DNA from: Clostridia bacterium
GTDB taxonomy: Bacteria; Bacillota; Clostridia; Oscillospirales; CAG-272
DNA length: 64,000 nucleotides
Direction of reading: 5' to 3'
NCBI GenBank assembly: GCA_017462385.1
Contig: JAFTRE010000029.1
Span: forward strand, 1-64,000
Below the pieces are notes generated by a model that worked only from the letters and a program-made list of their open reading frames with translations, had not been told where the DNA came from and searched no databases. A program made the position numbers and the translations under genes. This document shows, piece after piece, positions 51,201-59,371 of this stretch (position 1 is its first letter; the number at the start of each line of letters is the position of its first letter).

Positions 51201-51869
51201 CTGTTCTCGGATCGCCGCGGCACAGCGTCGTCCCGCGCGACTTGCGAAAAAGTCGGCATCGGCGTCGGACATAAGCTCGTCGGCAGAGCGGTGCAGATAT
51301 TCCGTGCCCTCGGGCAGGTTTTGCAGTTGATCGTATATTTTTACAAGCGTCTCCCAGAGCGCGGAGTCGTCCTTATTTGAGGACAGACTGTCGGCGAGCA
51401 CGGCAAATCCTTGGTCGGCCGAGTCATAGGCGCGGTCGATGACCTCCTCCATGACGGATTTTTTGAGCAACTTAAGCTCGGTGTCATCGGGAACGCGAAA
51501 GCCGGCGGGCAGCGAAAGATGCTGAAAGTTTGATTTTACTATGTCCGAGCAAAACGCGTCGATGGTGCATATTTTAGCCGAGCCGAGCAGCATAAGCTGG
51601 CGTATAAGTCGACGGTCGCCGGGGTTTTCGGCGAGGCGGTCGGAAAGTGCTTTTGATATTCGGCGGCGAAGCTCAGCAGCCGACGCGCGTGTGAATGTGA
51701 CGGCGAGAATGCGGGTGATGTCGGTAGGAGAATCCTCTCGCGTGAGGGCGCGTATGATACGTTCGGTAAGGGCGGCTGTTTTGCCCGAACCCGCCGCCGC
51801 AGACACAAGTATATCGCGGCCGAACGTCTCTATTGCCGCGCTTTGCGCGGCTGTCCAGCTGTATGACAT
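48255..51869 (-). CDS. addA: Helicase-exonuclease AddAB subunit AddA
   Basis: AddA is the 3'-5' helicase and nuclease of the AddAB complex, which processes double-strand breaks for RecA. The 1204-residue chain has the UvrD-like motifs (Q motif WTAAQSAAIETFGRDILVSAAAGSGKTAALTERI, DFDDIRRHAYDLL, IFIDEYQDVTEVQ, VGDIKQSIYGFRGADPSLF, TVHHSKGLEFPVCFV, LYVAMTRARERLYI) and a C-terminal RecB-type nuclease (LVLCDYKTDRL). Start 51869 (MSYSWTAAQ) follows AAGGAGG. A longer frame to 52043 overlaps addB. It lies 14 nt after addB. Confidence 0.95.
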   Translation of the reverse strand: MSYSWTAAQSAAIETFGRDILVSAAAGSGKTAALTERIIRALTREDSPTDITRILAVTFTRASAAELRRRISKALSDRLAENPGDRRLIRQLMLLGSAKICTIDAFCSDIVKSNFQHLSLPAGFRVPDDTELKLLKKSVMEEVIDRAYDSADQGFAVLADSLSSNKDDSALWETLVKIYDQLQNLPEGTEYLHRSADELMSDADADFFASRAGRRCAAAIREQLEYYIRALGAATDELSADDATLTKYCPAFCADLDFCRALLSPVKAGDYAAAREVAHTYTPARLGSLRGDAKTERTEQLKTLRTAIKDSLKKLPSEHFALDPDALSQTIRQTSDMCRALSGIISQFEDKLQQEKSNRCICDFDDIRRHAYDLLVDADGKPTELAHEYAERFDEIFIDEYQDVTEVQDLIFRAVSNGHNRFMVGDIKQSIYGFRGADPSLFANYRAAFPPNDTAPEDDSGVTIFMSENFRCDQNVIKFVNLVCSRMFRACGKSVGYVASDDLVFAKPCADDYAAPQVNVAIIVADEKSDEPTDGGEDTEQATEISYIAAEISRLLRDDHRADGKTIRPGDIAVLCRAKSTCATVTAQLRRLGIPVNSDSAAGYYTRPEVSLMISLLTIIDNPQKDIPLAAVLRSPLFGFTMDEMSQIRAGAPRSVSLYDAVTQYDALDGEAAKKCENFIQKLDGYRDMARALPADRLVRGIYRDTAILSLAADDAARADLQRLYEYARQFEAGSFRGLYNFIKYINQAISEGDDGETPPAEPGADAVTVITVHHSKGLEFPVCFVCGCGKAFNFKDAQKELILNRSLPPGIRIKDSTGLAKLNTPIRFASALQSIREQTEEEMRLLYVAMTRARERLYITAQCLRGFERRLSDAELEREFPDAYPILHATSYLDWILPAVSLTPPPDASYTVDIISRSGVPEPLSYNADATPRRESESTAGDIAAFAEQLQERFSFVYPYEHLTRLPAKLSVSKLYPGMLDDEDDALPPDDFAEESPRLSSMTFTPAFLSGTSRKRITSTERGTATHVFLQFCDFVNCTSNGVEAELERLISRGFIPSRMAELVDINQASDFFRSEFYATLKCASDIRREQRFNIMLPASSFSEQSETAASLEGEQLLVQGVIDLFFTDAEGRLVLCDYKTDRLTPAELAAPSLAQAKLAKRHRTQLSYYAAALERICGKRPDKVVIYSLPLGQALDIDVDII

Positions 51870-51883
51870 GGCAAAAAACCTCC

Positions 51884-54800
51884 TTACTTGTGTTTTTGGG
51901 ACGGCTCGGCACTTCGGCAAACGGCGCTGTAGGAGCAGTTGTCGCAGGGTGAGCCGCCTTTTTTGCGACGCGGAGCGGCGGATGCGTTGCCCGAACGCAT
52001 CTCGGCGCGAATGGAGCCTATGGTCTTTTCTATATCGTCGCACAGGGCCTCAAAGCCCTCGAGCGACAGCTTGTTGTCGCGTCCGCGCGAGCTTTTGGGC
52101 GTACCGAGAAAATTGGGATCGAGAGCGTCGTTCATGGCGCGGAGTATGTTTTCGTCGTCAAGCAGGGGACCGCTCCGCTTGAGATATTCTGCCGCGCGGC
52201 GGCGTATGTCCTCGGGGCTTATGTGCTCGTCAACCGTTATTACGGGCAGATTTGCTGAAAGATACAGAGCGCCCGCAGGGTAGATATGTCCGCCCTCGGG
52301 ACAGCCGACGGCACGGCGGAATTTTTCATCCTTGGTATTGCACAGCGCAAAAAGGTACAGTAAAAGCTGAAGTCCGATGCCGTCCGCCACATCTTCTGGC
52401 GAATATGTCTTACTGCCCGTTTTGTAATCGACGACGCGTATATACACATCGTCACCCTGACGGAACAGATCGACGCGGTCAACGACACCGCGCAGTCTTA
52501 TGCTGTCGCCCTCGCCCGTACCAAAGGTGGCGGAGGCGAGTGAGGGGTCGCTTCCGTCCATGTTCAGCTCGAAGAAGGAGGGGCGGAACAGGCTGTGCCG
52601 AAATTCCTCCATAATATTGTATATCAGCACCAGCGCTATGCGGCGCAGACGCGACAAAAGAAAGGTCATGCGGCTGTGGCGCTCGTCGTCGGAGGGGATA
52701 AGACGGCGGGAATATTGCTCGATTATCTCGTTTGCAAGCGCGATCGCCGCCGCATCGTCAAGCTCGGGATCAAAGCCGTCCTCGCGCATGGCACGGCGCA
52801 TAAAGGTTTCCATGACATAGTGAATGAATACGCCCACACTGCTATAGGAAAAGTCGGCGCGCCCCGACTCACGCAGTCCCAGAACATAGTCGCAGTAATA
52901 GCGGAATGGGCAGAGAACATAGCTCTCCAGTCGCGATTGAGACAGCGCCATGCGCTCGCCGAAAAGCCGTTTGCTCGTTTGCTCGCTGATGCGGCAGTCG
53001 CTGTCCGAGACAGGAATGTCAAGCGCGGCGATATATCTGGAAAACGCCTCGTTTTTTTCAAGTGCCGCGCGCAAAAGCTCAGACTCGGGCGAGTCGCCGA
53101 GCGAGGACAGGTATTCCAGCGCGTTTTCGGGCGTTTGTATGCGGGCGAGAGGAGAGAGTAGGTCGTAGTCGATAACCGATAGGGAGGGAAATATGGTGCA
53201 TATCTGCTCGATAACGCGGGAGGGCTGACGACGGCTTCCGTCACATCCCGACTCCGAATAGGTCAGCATAAGCGACTCGGAGGGCGCGGTCAGTGCGCGA
53301 TATGCGAAAAACAGTTCGTCCGCAGACTCCACTGCGGGATCGGATGTCAGGTCAAGCCCAAGCTCGCCCAGCCGCGCGCGGTCGGAAAAGCTGAACAGCC
53401 CGCTCTCAGTGGGAACGGCGGGAAATTCTCCCTCGCACAGGCCCATAACAATGACAAGGCGGGGGGAGTCGGCGCGCAGAAGCGACGCTGAGCCGATAGT
53501 TACCTCGTCATGACGTGTGGGAAGTGAACCGATGCGGGTATTTTCAAAGATCATGCGAAGCGCCGAGGCAAGCTGCTCGGTGTCGGGCTCCGTGTCGGAG
53601 AGCGCCGAGGCGACCTTGTCAAGCGACTCGATGTATACGTTGTAAAGGCGAAGAGCATCCTGCGCCGCGCGAATATCGCCCGCCGCGCTTGCCCTGTCGG
53701 ACAGCGCGTCAAGCGCATCGCGAACTCCGATCTGCTCGGTGTACATATAAAGCGCGCGGCACTGCTCGGCGACTGAGGATGCGGCGTCAAGCTCGGCAAA
53801 AAGCGTCAGGAGCGGAGCAACAAGTCTCGCGCGGACATCGTTCGCAACGCGCAAAATGTCCCGTGCACGCTCGCTCATTTCGGTGACATAGCCGTCCGGA
53901 TTCATGCTCCATTCGTGGTCCAGAAAATGTTGCCCCGTTATGTTCCATGTGGTGCAGTAATCCTCAAACACATCACATTCTCGGTCGGAAAAGCCGCAAA
54001 GACCTGTTTTTATCAAAGAAATGACGTCGTTTTGCCGCCAGTTGTGGTTTTTGACGGCAAGCGCCGACATGAGCAATTTAAAGAGCGGCTTGCTTGTAAG
54101 CTCGGTGTGCTCCGAGAGAAAATACGGTATGCCGAACTTGTCGAATACTGCGTCGATCACACCTTGCCAGCTCGATGCGTCCCGCATGATAACGGCAATG
54201 TCGCGACAGCGCATACCGCCGCGCATCGCCTCGCAGATGCGAGAGGCGGCGGCTTCCGCCTCGTCGTAAGGTGTGCGCGCACGAACAACGGAAATGCTTG
54301 TCGGCTCTGTGCGCTCATCGTCGGGAATGCCGCTCTCGGTCTGCCAGATATATTTTTCGACCAGCGCAAGATCGGGCGTGTGTGGGCGGCGGGTATCACC
54401 GAGAATGATGTCGTGACAGCCGCCACGGGCTTGGGCGAGTGCACGGAGCTTGTCCGACGCATGGGACAGCGAAGCAAAATGCATGCGTCGCGAGCCGGGC
54501 TTTTCACAGCCAACCGCTACCGTCACCTCGTCCGCTTGCTTCATTATCATGTCAATGACGCGGTATTCTTGCTCGGTATAGCTGGTAAAAGAGTCTATAT
54601 AGACGCGCCGCCCGCCGAAAAGATCGTGCTCTCGCAACAGCTGTGCAAGCTGGGAGAGATCCTCGGCGGCGTCGTCATAGTCTGCAGCGATGAGATTTGA
54701 ATGTGATGCCCAAATAAGCGAAATATCGCGCAAACGGCGATAAAGCGAGCTGTCATGAGGCAATTTTTCTGCGGTATGCTCGAGGACGGCTGGCGTGATA

Positions 54801-55201
54801 GCCGCCGCCTGCAGCTCGCCTACCGTGGTTAGCATCATGTCTGTAAGCGAGGACAGGCGCGTGGGGGAGCGTGCGGCATCGCCGTATTCCTCCAGAAGCG
54901 GGGCGAGCTCACGCAGATTGCGCCACATAAGCAGAGTTTTTGTTCCGTTATCTATGTAATTGTAGCAAAGTCCTCCGTAGCGGCGGCGGGCGATATTTGA
55001 AAGGCGCGTGAAATTGACCGCCTCAAAACAAAGCTGTGAGGCGGGGGGCAGTATGGAGGTGTAGCGGCGCTCGGTTACATATGTCTGCTGCTCGGGAACG
55101 ATGAGATAGACCTGCCTCCCCAGCGCGATATCCTCTTTGATGCTTTGTTCGATCAGCGTCGATTTACCGCTGCCGGACACACCGTATATAAAGTTTATCA
55201 T
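51884..55201 (-). CDS. addB: Helicase-exonuclease AddAB subunit AddB
   Basis: AddB supplies Chi recognition and the second nuclease of the complex. The 1105-residue protein has an N-terminal Walker A FIYGVSGSGKSTLIEQS, an inactive helicase-like middle, and a C-terminal nuclease domain (VRVVDYKTGSKTYSPEDV) framed by the Fe-S cysteines: one in SYVLCPFRYYCDYVLG and three in CDNCSYSAVC at the end. These four Cys form the 4Fe-4S cluster staple known for AddB. Start ATG 55201. It is preceded in the same direction by a membrane protein gene at 24 nt. Confidence 0.95.
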   Translation of the reverse strand: MINFIYGVSGSGKSTLIEQSIKEDIALGRQVYLIVPEQQTYVTERRYTSILPPASQLCFEAVNFTRLSNIARRRYGGLCYNYIDNGTKTLLMWRNLRELAPLLEEYGDAARSPTRLSSLTDMMLTTVGELQAAAITPAVLEHTAEKLPHDSSLYRRLRDISLIWASHSNLIAADYDDAAEDLSQLAQLLREHDLFGGRRVYIDSFTSYTEQEYRVIDMIMKQADEVTVAVGCEKPGSRRMHFASLSHASDKLRALAQARGGCHDIILGDTRRPHTPDLALVEKYIWQTESGIPDDERTEPTSISVVRARTPYDEAEAAASRICEAMRGGMRCRDIAVIMRDASSWQGVIDAVFDKFGIPYFLSEHTELTSKPLFKLLMSALAVKNHNWRQNDVISLIKTGLCGFSDRECDVFEDYCTTWNITGQHFLDHEWSMNPDGYVTEMSERARDILRVANDVRARLVAPLLTLFAELDAASSVAEQCRALYMYTEQIGVRDALDALSDRASAAGDIRAAQDALRLYNVYIESLDKVASALSDTEPDTEQLASALRMIFENTRIGSLPTRHDEVTIGSASLLRADSPRLVIVMGLCEGEFPAVPTESGLFSFSDRARLGELGLDLTSDPAVESADELFFAYRALTAPSESLMLTYSESGCDGSRRQPSRVIEQICTIFPSLSVIDYDLLSPLARIQTPENALEYLSSLGDSPESELLRAALEKNEAFSRYIAALDIPVSDSDCRISEQTSKRLFGERMALSQSRLESYVLCPFRYYCDYVLGLRESGRADFSYSSVGVFIHYVMETFMRRAMREDGFDPELDDAAAIALANEIIEQYSRRLIPSDDERHSRMTFLLSRLRRIALVLIYNIMEEFRHSLFRPSFFELNMDGSDPSLASATFGTGEGDSIRLRGVVDRVDLFRQGDDVYIRVVDYKTGSKTYSPEDVADGIGLQLLLYLFALCNTKDEKFRRAVGCPEGGHIYPAGALYLSANLPVITVDEHISPEDIRRRAAEYLKRSGPLLDDENILRAMNDALDPNFLGTPKSSRGRDNKLSLEGFEALCDDIEKTIGSIRAEMRSGNASAAPRRKKGGSPCDNCSYSAVCRSAEPSQKHK

Positions 55202-55225
55202 GACAGGTACTGCCTTTCTTTAAGA

Positions 55226-55960
55226 TCAGAAAATATATCTTGTTTGCGCCCGTCGGGGGCGAAGTATTTCTCGGCGAAGCATGAAATAATAGTATTTGCG
55301 GATGTAGTAGACATTGCTTTGCTGTTGCTTTGCCGTGAAATAAAATTTACCCTTTCCGAACATATAGGGTGAGATGCTGTGGGGAGAGACCGCAAAAATA
55401 ACATTGTCGGGATCGCGCGCAAGCTCATTTATGGTTGCGTTCATGACAGAGTCGCGGTCGATACGGGGAGATGCGGGCGGGAAAAAGACGTATATACGTT
55501 TGCCCTCAAGCTCGCCCTCAAAGCGTCGGTTGAGCTTGACACCGTACGTCAGCGCCGAAATTGCGGCGATGAGCGAGGTGACGAGCATTATGGGTATCGT
55601 AACGACAAATATCGCCGCGGCAACGATAAGCATGGCGCCTGATTGAAGAACAGTGACTGTCCAGGTTGCCGCGCGTATGATGGAGGAGGCGAGCCGAAAC
55701 CGACGAAAATGCTTGAGTATACGCATCCAAGTGCGGTAAAAGGAGGAGCTTTGCAGGACAGTATAGATATATCTGGGATAGCTCGCTTCGCTCAAGGTCC
55801 GGTTGTTCTGCGCAAGTGACGCAAACAGCTCGGCCGCGCTGTCGCCCTCGGCCCCGGTGTGTATGGCGGTGTCGGCGAGACGGCGCAGTCGCGCGTTCTC
55901 GCGGCGCAGACGGCGTATTTCGCGCGCCTGTTGTTTTATCAGCATTTGCTCGGCTTTCAT
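55226..55960 (-). CDS. Membrane protein with N-terminal coiled coil, unknown
   Basis: I do not recognise this 244-residue protein. It starts with a strongly charged coiled coil (KQQAREIRRLRRENARLRRLADTA), has a hydrophobic pair of transmembrane helices in the middle (about 105-142, GAMLIVAAAIFVVTIPIMLVTSLIAAIS), and ends in a domain with RIYVFFPPASPRIDRDSVMNATINELARDPDNVIFAVSPHSISPYMFGKGKFYFT. The last part reads like a folded cytoplasmic or surface domain of alpha/beta type. It lies between a QueG-like gene (12 nt) and addB (24 nt) in one operon, with AGGAG as RBS. Confidence 0.75.
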   Translation of the reverse strand: MKAEQMLIKQQAREIRRLRRENARLRRLADTAIHTGAEGDSAAELFASLAQNNRTLSEASYPRYIYTVLQSSSFYRTWMRILKHFRRFRLASSIIRAATWTVTVLQSGAMLIVAAAIFVVTIPIMLVTSLIAAISALTYGVKLNRRFEGELEGKRIYVFFPPASPRIDRDSVMNATINELARDPDNVIFAVSPHSISPYMFGKGKFYFTAKQQQSNVYYIRKYYYFMLRREILRPRRAQTRYIF

Positions 55961-55972
55961 GACGGCGCTCCT

Positions 55973-56776
55973 TTAACTCATCAGCTTTAAATTCCTTATA
56001 ATTGTCTCTCGGGAGCGCCAGGAATATGCGCGGCGGGCAAAGGTGGTATCGTCCATGGAGGTCACGGTGTCGACGGTAAGATGAGAAATTAGGTTTTTAT
56101 TGAAAAAGGGAATCGGAGAGGTGAGCGTGCCGTTTTTGCGGGCGCGCGCGGTATGCGGGCAGACCTCGGAGCATATGTCACAGCCCCAGGCACTGCCGTA
56201 TTTGCGCATGAGCGCAACCTCGTCAGGCGTCAGCTCTCCTTTTTTTTGCGTCAGCGCCGAAAGACATCCGCTGCCGTCAAGCTTGTAGGGACAGGCCTTT
56301 ACACACGCGCCGCAGCCCTCACAGTAAGTTATTTGGACCGGCTCACCTCCGAGGTCGGCGTCGGTTATAAGCTCGCCGAGAAAAACATAGCTTGAATAGC
56401 GCTCGGTGATCAGCATTCCGTGCCGCCCTATGACGCCGAGTCCCGCCGAGGCGGCGGCGTGGCGCTCGTCGATGGGGGAATGGTCGGAAAACAGTGCAAA
56501 ACGGTTTTGCGGATATTTTTGCTGCAGGTGCGAGCACAGCCGCTCACCCAGCTCGCGCGTGTAGGCGTGGTAATCCTCGGCGCGGGCGTATGCGGAAATG
56601 TTGGAGGTGCCGTCGGGTTCGGTGTAATAAGGAATTGCAAAGCAGATTGCACTGCCACTCGAAATACCGCAGCGCTCCAGCAGATAGGGCTTTGTTATTC
56701 GGGTAGCAGAAAGCGGCAATACGCAGCACAGCTCTATGCTCTCATTTTTCAACATTTGTATTATATATTCCCGCAT
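55973..56776 (-). CDS. QueG-like epoxyqueuosine reductase family protein
   Basis: The 267-residue protein has two 4Fe-4S motifs, CEGCGACVKACP and GCDICSEVCP, and the RHGMLITERYSSYVFLGELITD segment typical of the QueG family, which uses cobalamin and Fe-S clusters to turn epoxyqueuosine into queuosine in tRNA. It is about 100 residues shorter than full QueG, lacking the C-terminal HEAT repeats. Short Firmicute members may have other roles. RBS AAAGGAGG precedes ATG 56776. It is the first gene of the run that ends with addA. Confidence 0.85.
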   Translation of the reverse strand: MREYIIQMLKNESIELCCVLPLSATRITKPYLLERCGISSGSAICFAIPYYTEPDGTSNISAYARAEDYHAYTRELGERLCSHLQQKYPQNRFALFSDHSPIDERHAAASAGLGVIGRHGMLITERYSSYVFLGELITDADLGGEPVQITYCEGCGACVKACPYKLDGSGCLSALTQKKGELTPDEVALMRKYGSAWGCDICSEVCPHTARARKNGTLTSPIPFFNKNLISHLTVDTVTSMDDTTFARRAYSWRSRETIIRNLKLMS

Positions 56777-56829
56777 TTTCGCCCTCCTTTATGGGTATAT
56801 TACAATGAGATAATATATATGCAATTATA

Positions 56830-56858
56830 ATTATATCAAATTATCCCGTCGATTACAA
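56830..56858 (-). promoter_or_regulatory. Promoter of the QueG-like to addA operon
   Basis: Minus strand TTGTAA (56858-56853), 17 bp, TATAAT (56835-56830). Confidence 0.75.
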
Positions 56859-56950
56859 TCCCGCGCGGAGCATTTTTTTGCATTGACGCTTATTCGTCAC
56901 ATATTTGGGGCAGTTTTCAAATCATTTCAATGACTTTTTTGTCAACCGTC

Positions 56951-56979
56951 ATGAAATGTTCACAAATAAAAATTATAAT
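56951..56979 (+). promoter_or_regulatory. Probable promoter of the HtrA gene
   Basis: ATGAAA (56951-56956), 17 bp, TATAAT (56974-56979). The leader of about 75 nt has two small palindromes, TCGGACA-G-TGTCCGA (56993-57007) and CAAGCCGCGGCTTG (57021-57034). The -35 box is weak, which may mean activator control. Confidence 0.55.
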
Positions 56980-57056
56980 ATAGCCGTAAACGTCGGACAG
57001 TGTCCGATACTGACCGTCCGCAAGCCGCGGCTTGTGGCGTAAAGAGAGGAATTATC

Positions 57057-58556
57057 ATGGACGAAAGAAAAGAAACCGATATGACCAACAACGATCAAAG
57101 CAACATCGGTAATAACAACATCGGAGCCACACCTGCCGGACAGCAGAACGTATATACCGTGGGCTCCGGAGCAGATGGCAACACATCCTCCGGCCATGCC
57201 ACATATACACCGCCCACAGGGAATGATTACCGTTCGGGCGAGTATTCATATTCACCTCGTGAGCGTGTGCCCGATTATCGCTATACCTACAGTCAGCCTT
57301 CAACACCTCCCCCGCCGCCCGAGAGCAAGCCTCCCAAAAAGAAAAATTCGGGCAAAGTAGGAGTTATCGCATTGCTCATAGCAGCTGTTATACTGCTGAT
57401 GGCACTTGTTGGTATCGGCGGAGTTATGCTCGGAAGATCTTTTTATGAGGATGATCCCGGTACGCCCGCCGGCAACGGTGTGGTGAACAACGGTTCGGAT
57501 ACCACGCTCGGCAGTGCAGATGCTTCAACGGTTCCCGGATCAAACGAAGCGATTATAATCAAAAATAACGATTCGGTCACGGTAAAAACTACCGGCGGCA
57601 ATATCGGTGATGAAACGCTTACCATACCCGACGTCGTGGCGCTGGTCAAAAACAGTGTGGTAGAGATATACACCGAGATACCTACCTATAACGGCCGTTT
57701 TGTTGAAAGCGGAGCGGGCAGCGGCGTTATCATAAGCAAGGTTTCCGATAACAAGACGTATTATGTCGTTACAAACAATCACGTAATTTCGGGCGCGCAG
57801 ACGATAACCGTTCGCTTGACAGACGGAACCACATATACCGCTAAGCTTTGCGGCACGGATTCCAATACCGACGTGGCTGTGCTTTCCATCGAGTCGGAAA
57901 CAGAGCTGACCGTGGCATCGCTCGGCTCCAGTGCCGGACTTGTGGTCGGTGAGGGCGTTATTGCTATCGGAAACCCGCTCGGCGAGCTCGGAGGTACTGT
58001 TACAAACGGTATCGTCAGTGCACTGGCACGTGAAGTTGAGATAGACGGACAGTCTATGACACTGCTTCAGACCAACGCGGCTGTCAACCCCGGCAATTCG
58101 GGCGGCGGTCTGTTCAATATGAAGGGTGAGCTGATCGGTGTAGTCAACGCCAAGTCCGGAGGAGATAACGTAGAAAATATCGGCTTTGCCATTCCCATCG
58201 ATACCGCGTACGATGTTGTTACCGAGCTGATAAATCACGGCTATGTAACGGGGCGTATTGACGCGGGACTGTCGCTCATCGATGTTACCGATACCTATAC
58301 CGCGTGGTATTACGGCGTAAATTCGCTGGGTGTCTATGTTTATGAGTCCAAGTACAGCGATGATATCAAGTCCGGTGACAGACTTGTTTCGGTCAACGGA
58401 ACCGAGGTCTCCACTGCCGCTGACGTTAAGAGCGCGCTCGGAGAATGCAAGGTCGGTGACGTGGTTACCGTCAGAATTTCGAGAAACGGTAAGCAGTCGG
58501 ACGTTGAATTGACATTGCATGAATATGTCCCCACGCTGACAAACGAGCAAAAATAA
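57057..58556 (+). CDS. HtrA/DegP-like trypsin-type serine protease with PDZ domain
   Basis: The 499-residue protein has a long hydrophilic N-terminal part (about 1-100, rich in Asn, Gly, Pro, Tyr), one transmembrane anchor (about 101-126), a linker, and the protease domain outside: His242 in VTNNHVISGA, Asp272 in SNTDVAVLS, Ser348 in NPGNSGGGLF. A PDZ domain follows (about 400-490, GVYVYESKYSDDIKSGDRLVSVNGTEV). It degrades or refolds damaged surface proteins, as HtrA in Firmicutes. Start 57057 with GAGAGGA is preferred to an upstream ATG at 57000 that has no RBS. Downstream lie a two-component system and sortase B. Confidence 0.93.
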   Translation: MDERKETDMTNNDQSNIGNNNIGATPAGQQNVYTVGSGADGNTSSGHATYTPPTGNDYRSGEYSYSPRERVPDYRYTYSQPSTPPPPPESKPPKKKNSGKVGVIALLIAAVILLMALVGIGGVMLGRSFYEDDPGTPAGNGVVNNGSDTTLGSADASTVPGSNEAIIIKNNDSVTVKTTGGNIGDETLTIPDVVALVKNSVVEIYTEIPTYNGRFVESGAGSGVIISKVSDNKTYYVVTNNHVISGAQTITVRLTDGTTYTAKLCGTDSNTDVAVLSIESETELTVASLGSSAGLVVGEGVIAIGNPLGELGGTVTNGIVSALAREVEIDGQSMTLLQTNAAVNPGNSGGGLFNMKGELIGVVNAKSGGDNVENIGFAIPIDTAYDVVTELINHGYVTGRIDAGLSLIDVTDTYTAWYYGVNSLGVYVYESKYSDDIKSGDRLVSVNGTEVSTAADVKSALGECKVGDVVTVRISRNGKQSDVELTLHEYVPTLTNEQK

Positions 58557-58568
58557 GTAAAAAATGTC

Positions 58569-58601
58569 AATGCCGTCGGCGAATTTTGCGCCGACGGCAT
58601 T
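58569..58601 (+). terminator. Terminator-like hairpin after the HtrA gene
   Basis: A 13-bp perfect stem (AATGCCGTCGGCG with CGCCGACGGCATT) and 7-nt loop starts 13 nt after the stop; no T run follows. Confidence 0.65.
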
Positions 58602-58618
58602 ATGTCAGTAAATAACTA

Positions 58619-58647
58619 TTGAAAATTTTAAATAAATGTTATATAAT
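58619..58647 (+). promoter_or_regulatory. Promoter of the two-component system operon
   Basis: TTGAAA (58619-58624), 17 bp, TATAAT (58642-58647), 30 nt before the start codon. Confidence 0.8.
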
Positions 58648-58676
58648 AAATACAGCATATTGCGGAGGTAGAACAT

Positions 58677-59369
58677 ATGTACAGTATACTTGTAGTTGAT
58701 GATGAGGCGCGCATTCGTACCATCATCAGAAAATATGCGGAATTTGAGGGGCATACCGTGACCGAGGCCTGTGACGGTATGGAGGCGGTGGATATGTGCC
58801 GCAAGGGAAAATACGATATTATCATCATGGATATAATGATGCCCGAGCTTGATGGCTTTTCGGCTTGCCGCGAGATACGCAAGGTCTCGCAAACACCGAT
58901 CATCATGCTGTCTGCCCGCGGCGAGGAGTACGATAAGATAAACGGGTTTGAGCTGGGTATTGACGATTATGTGGTCAAGCCTTTCTCACCAAAAGAGCTT
59001 ATGTTGCGCGTCGAGGCGGTAATGAAACGTTCGGGGCGCGGCACGTCATCAACCCCGGAACATCAGAACGAGATAATCGAGCTTGATGGCGGCGGTCTTC
59101 GCGCCGATCTCACGGCAAGACTTGTTTATATCGACGGCAAGAGAGTCGATATGTCTCCCAAGGAATACGATCTGTTTTTCTATATGCTGACCAACCGCAA
59201 TATCGCGCTGTCGCGCGAAAGGCTGATAAGCGAGGTTTGGGGCTACGATTTTTACGGTGACGCGCGCACGCTTGATACGCATATCAAGCTGTTACGCAAA
59301 AGCCTCGGAAGATACGCCGAATACATAGTGACCTTGCGCGGCGTGGGATATCGCTTCGAGCAGGTGTGA
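58677..59369 (+). CDS. OmpR-family response regulator
   Basis: The 230-residue regulator has a receiver domain (VVDDEARIRTI acidic pair, phosphoacceptor Asp in IIIMDIMMPELDG near 52, LSARGEEYDKINGFELGIDDYVVKPFSPKEL with the switch Lys) and a C-terminal winged helix (LVYIDGKRVDMSPKEYDLFFYMLTNRNIALSRERLISEVWGYDFYGDARTLDTHIKLLRKSLG). Good RBS GGAGG before ATG 58677. The gene for its kinase begins just after its stop. Targets are unknown; the nearby WalR-like half sites at 63542 are one candidate. Confidence 0.95.
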   Translation: MYSILVVDDEARIRTIIRKYAEFEGHTVTEACDGMEAVDMCRKGKYDIIIMDIMMPELDGFSACREIRKVSQTPIIMLSARGEEYDKINGFELGIDDYVVKPFSPKELMLRVEAVMKRSGRGTSSTPEHQNEIIELDGGGLRADLTARLVYIDGKRVDMSPKEYDLFFYMLTNRNIALSRERLISEVWGYDFYGDARTLDTHIKLLRKSLGRYAEYIVTLRGVGYRFEQV

Positions 59370-59371
59370 CA

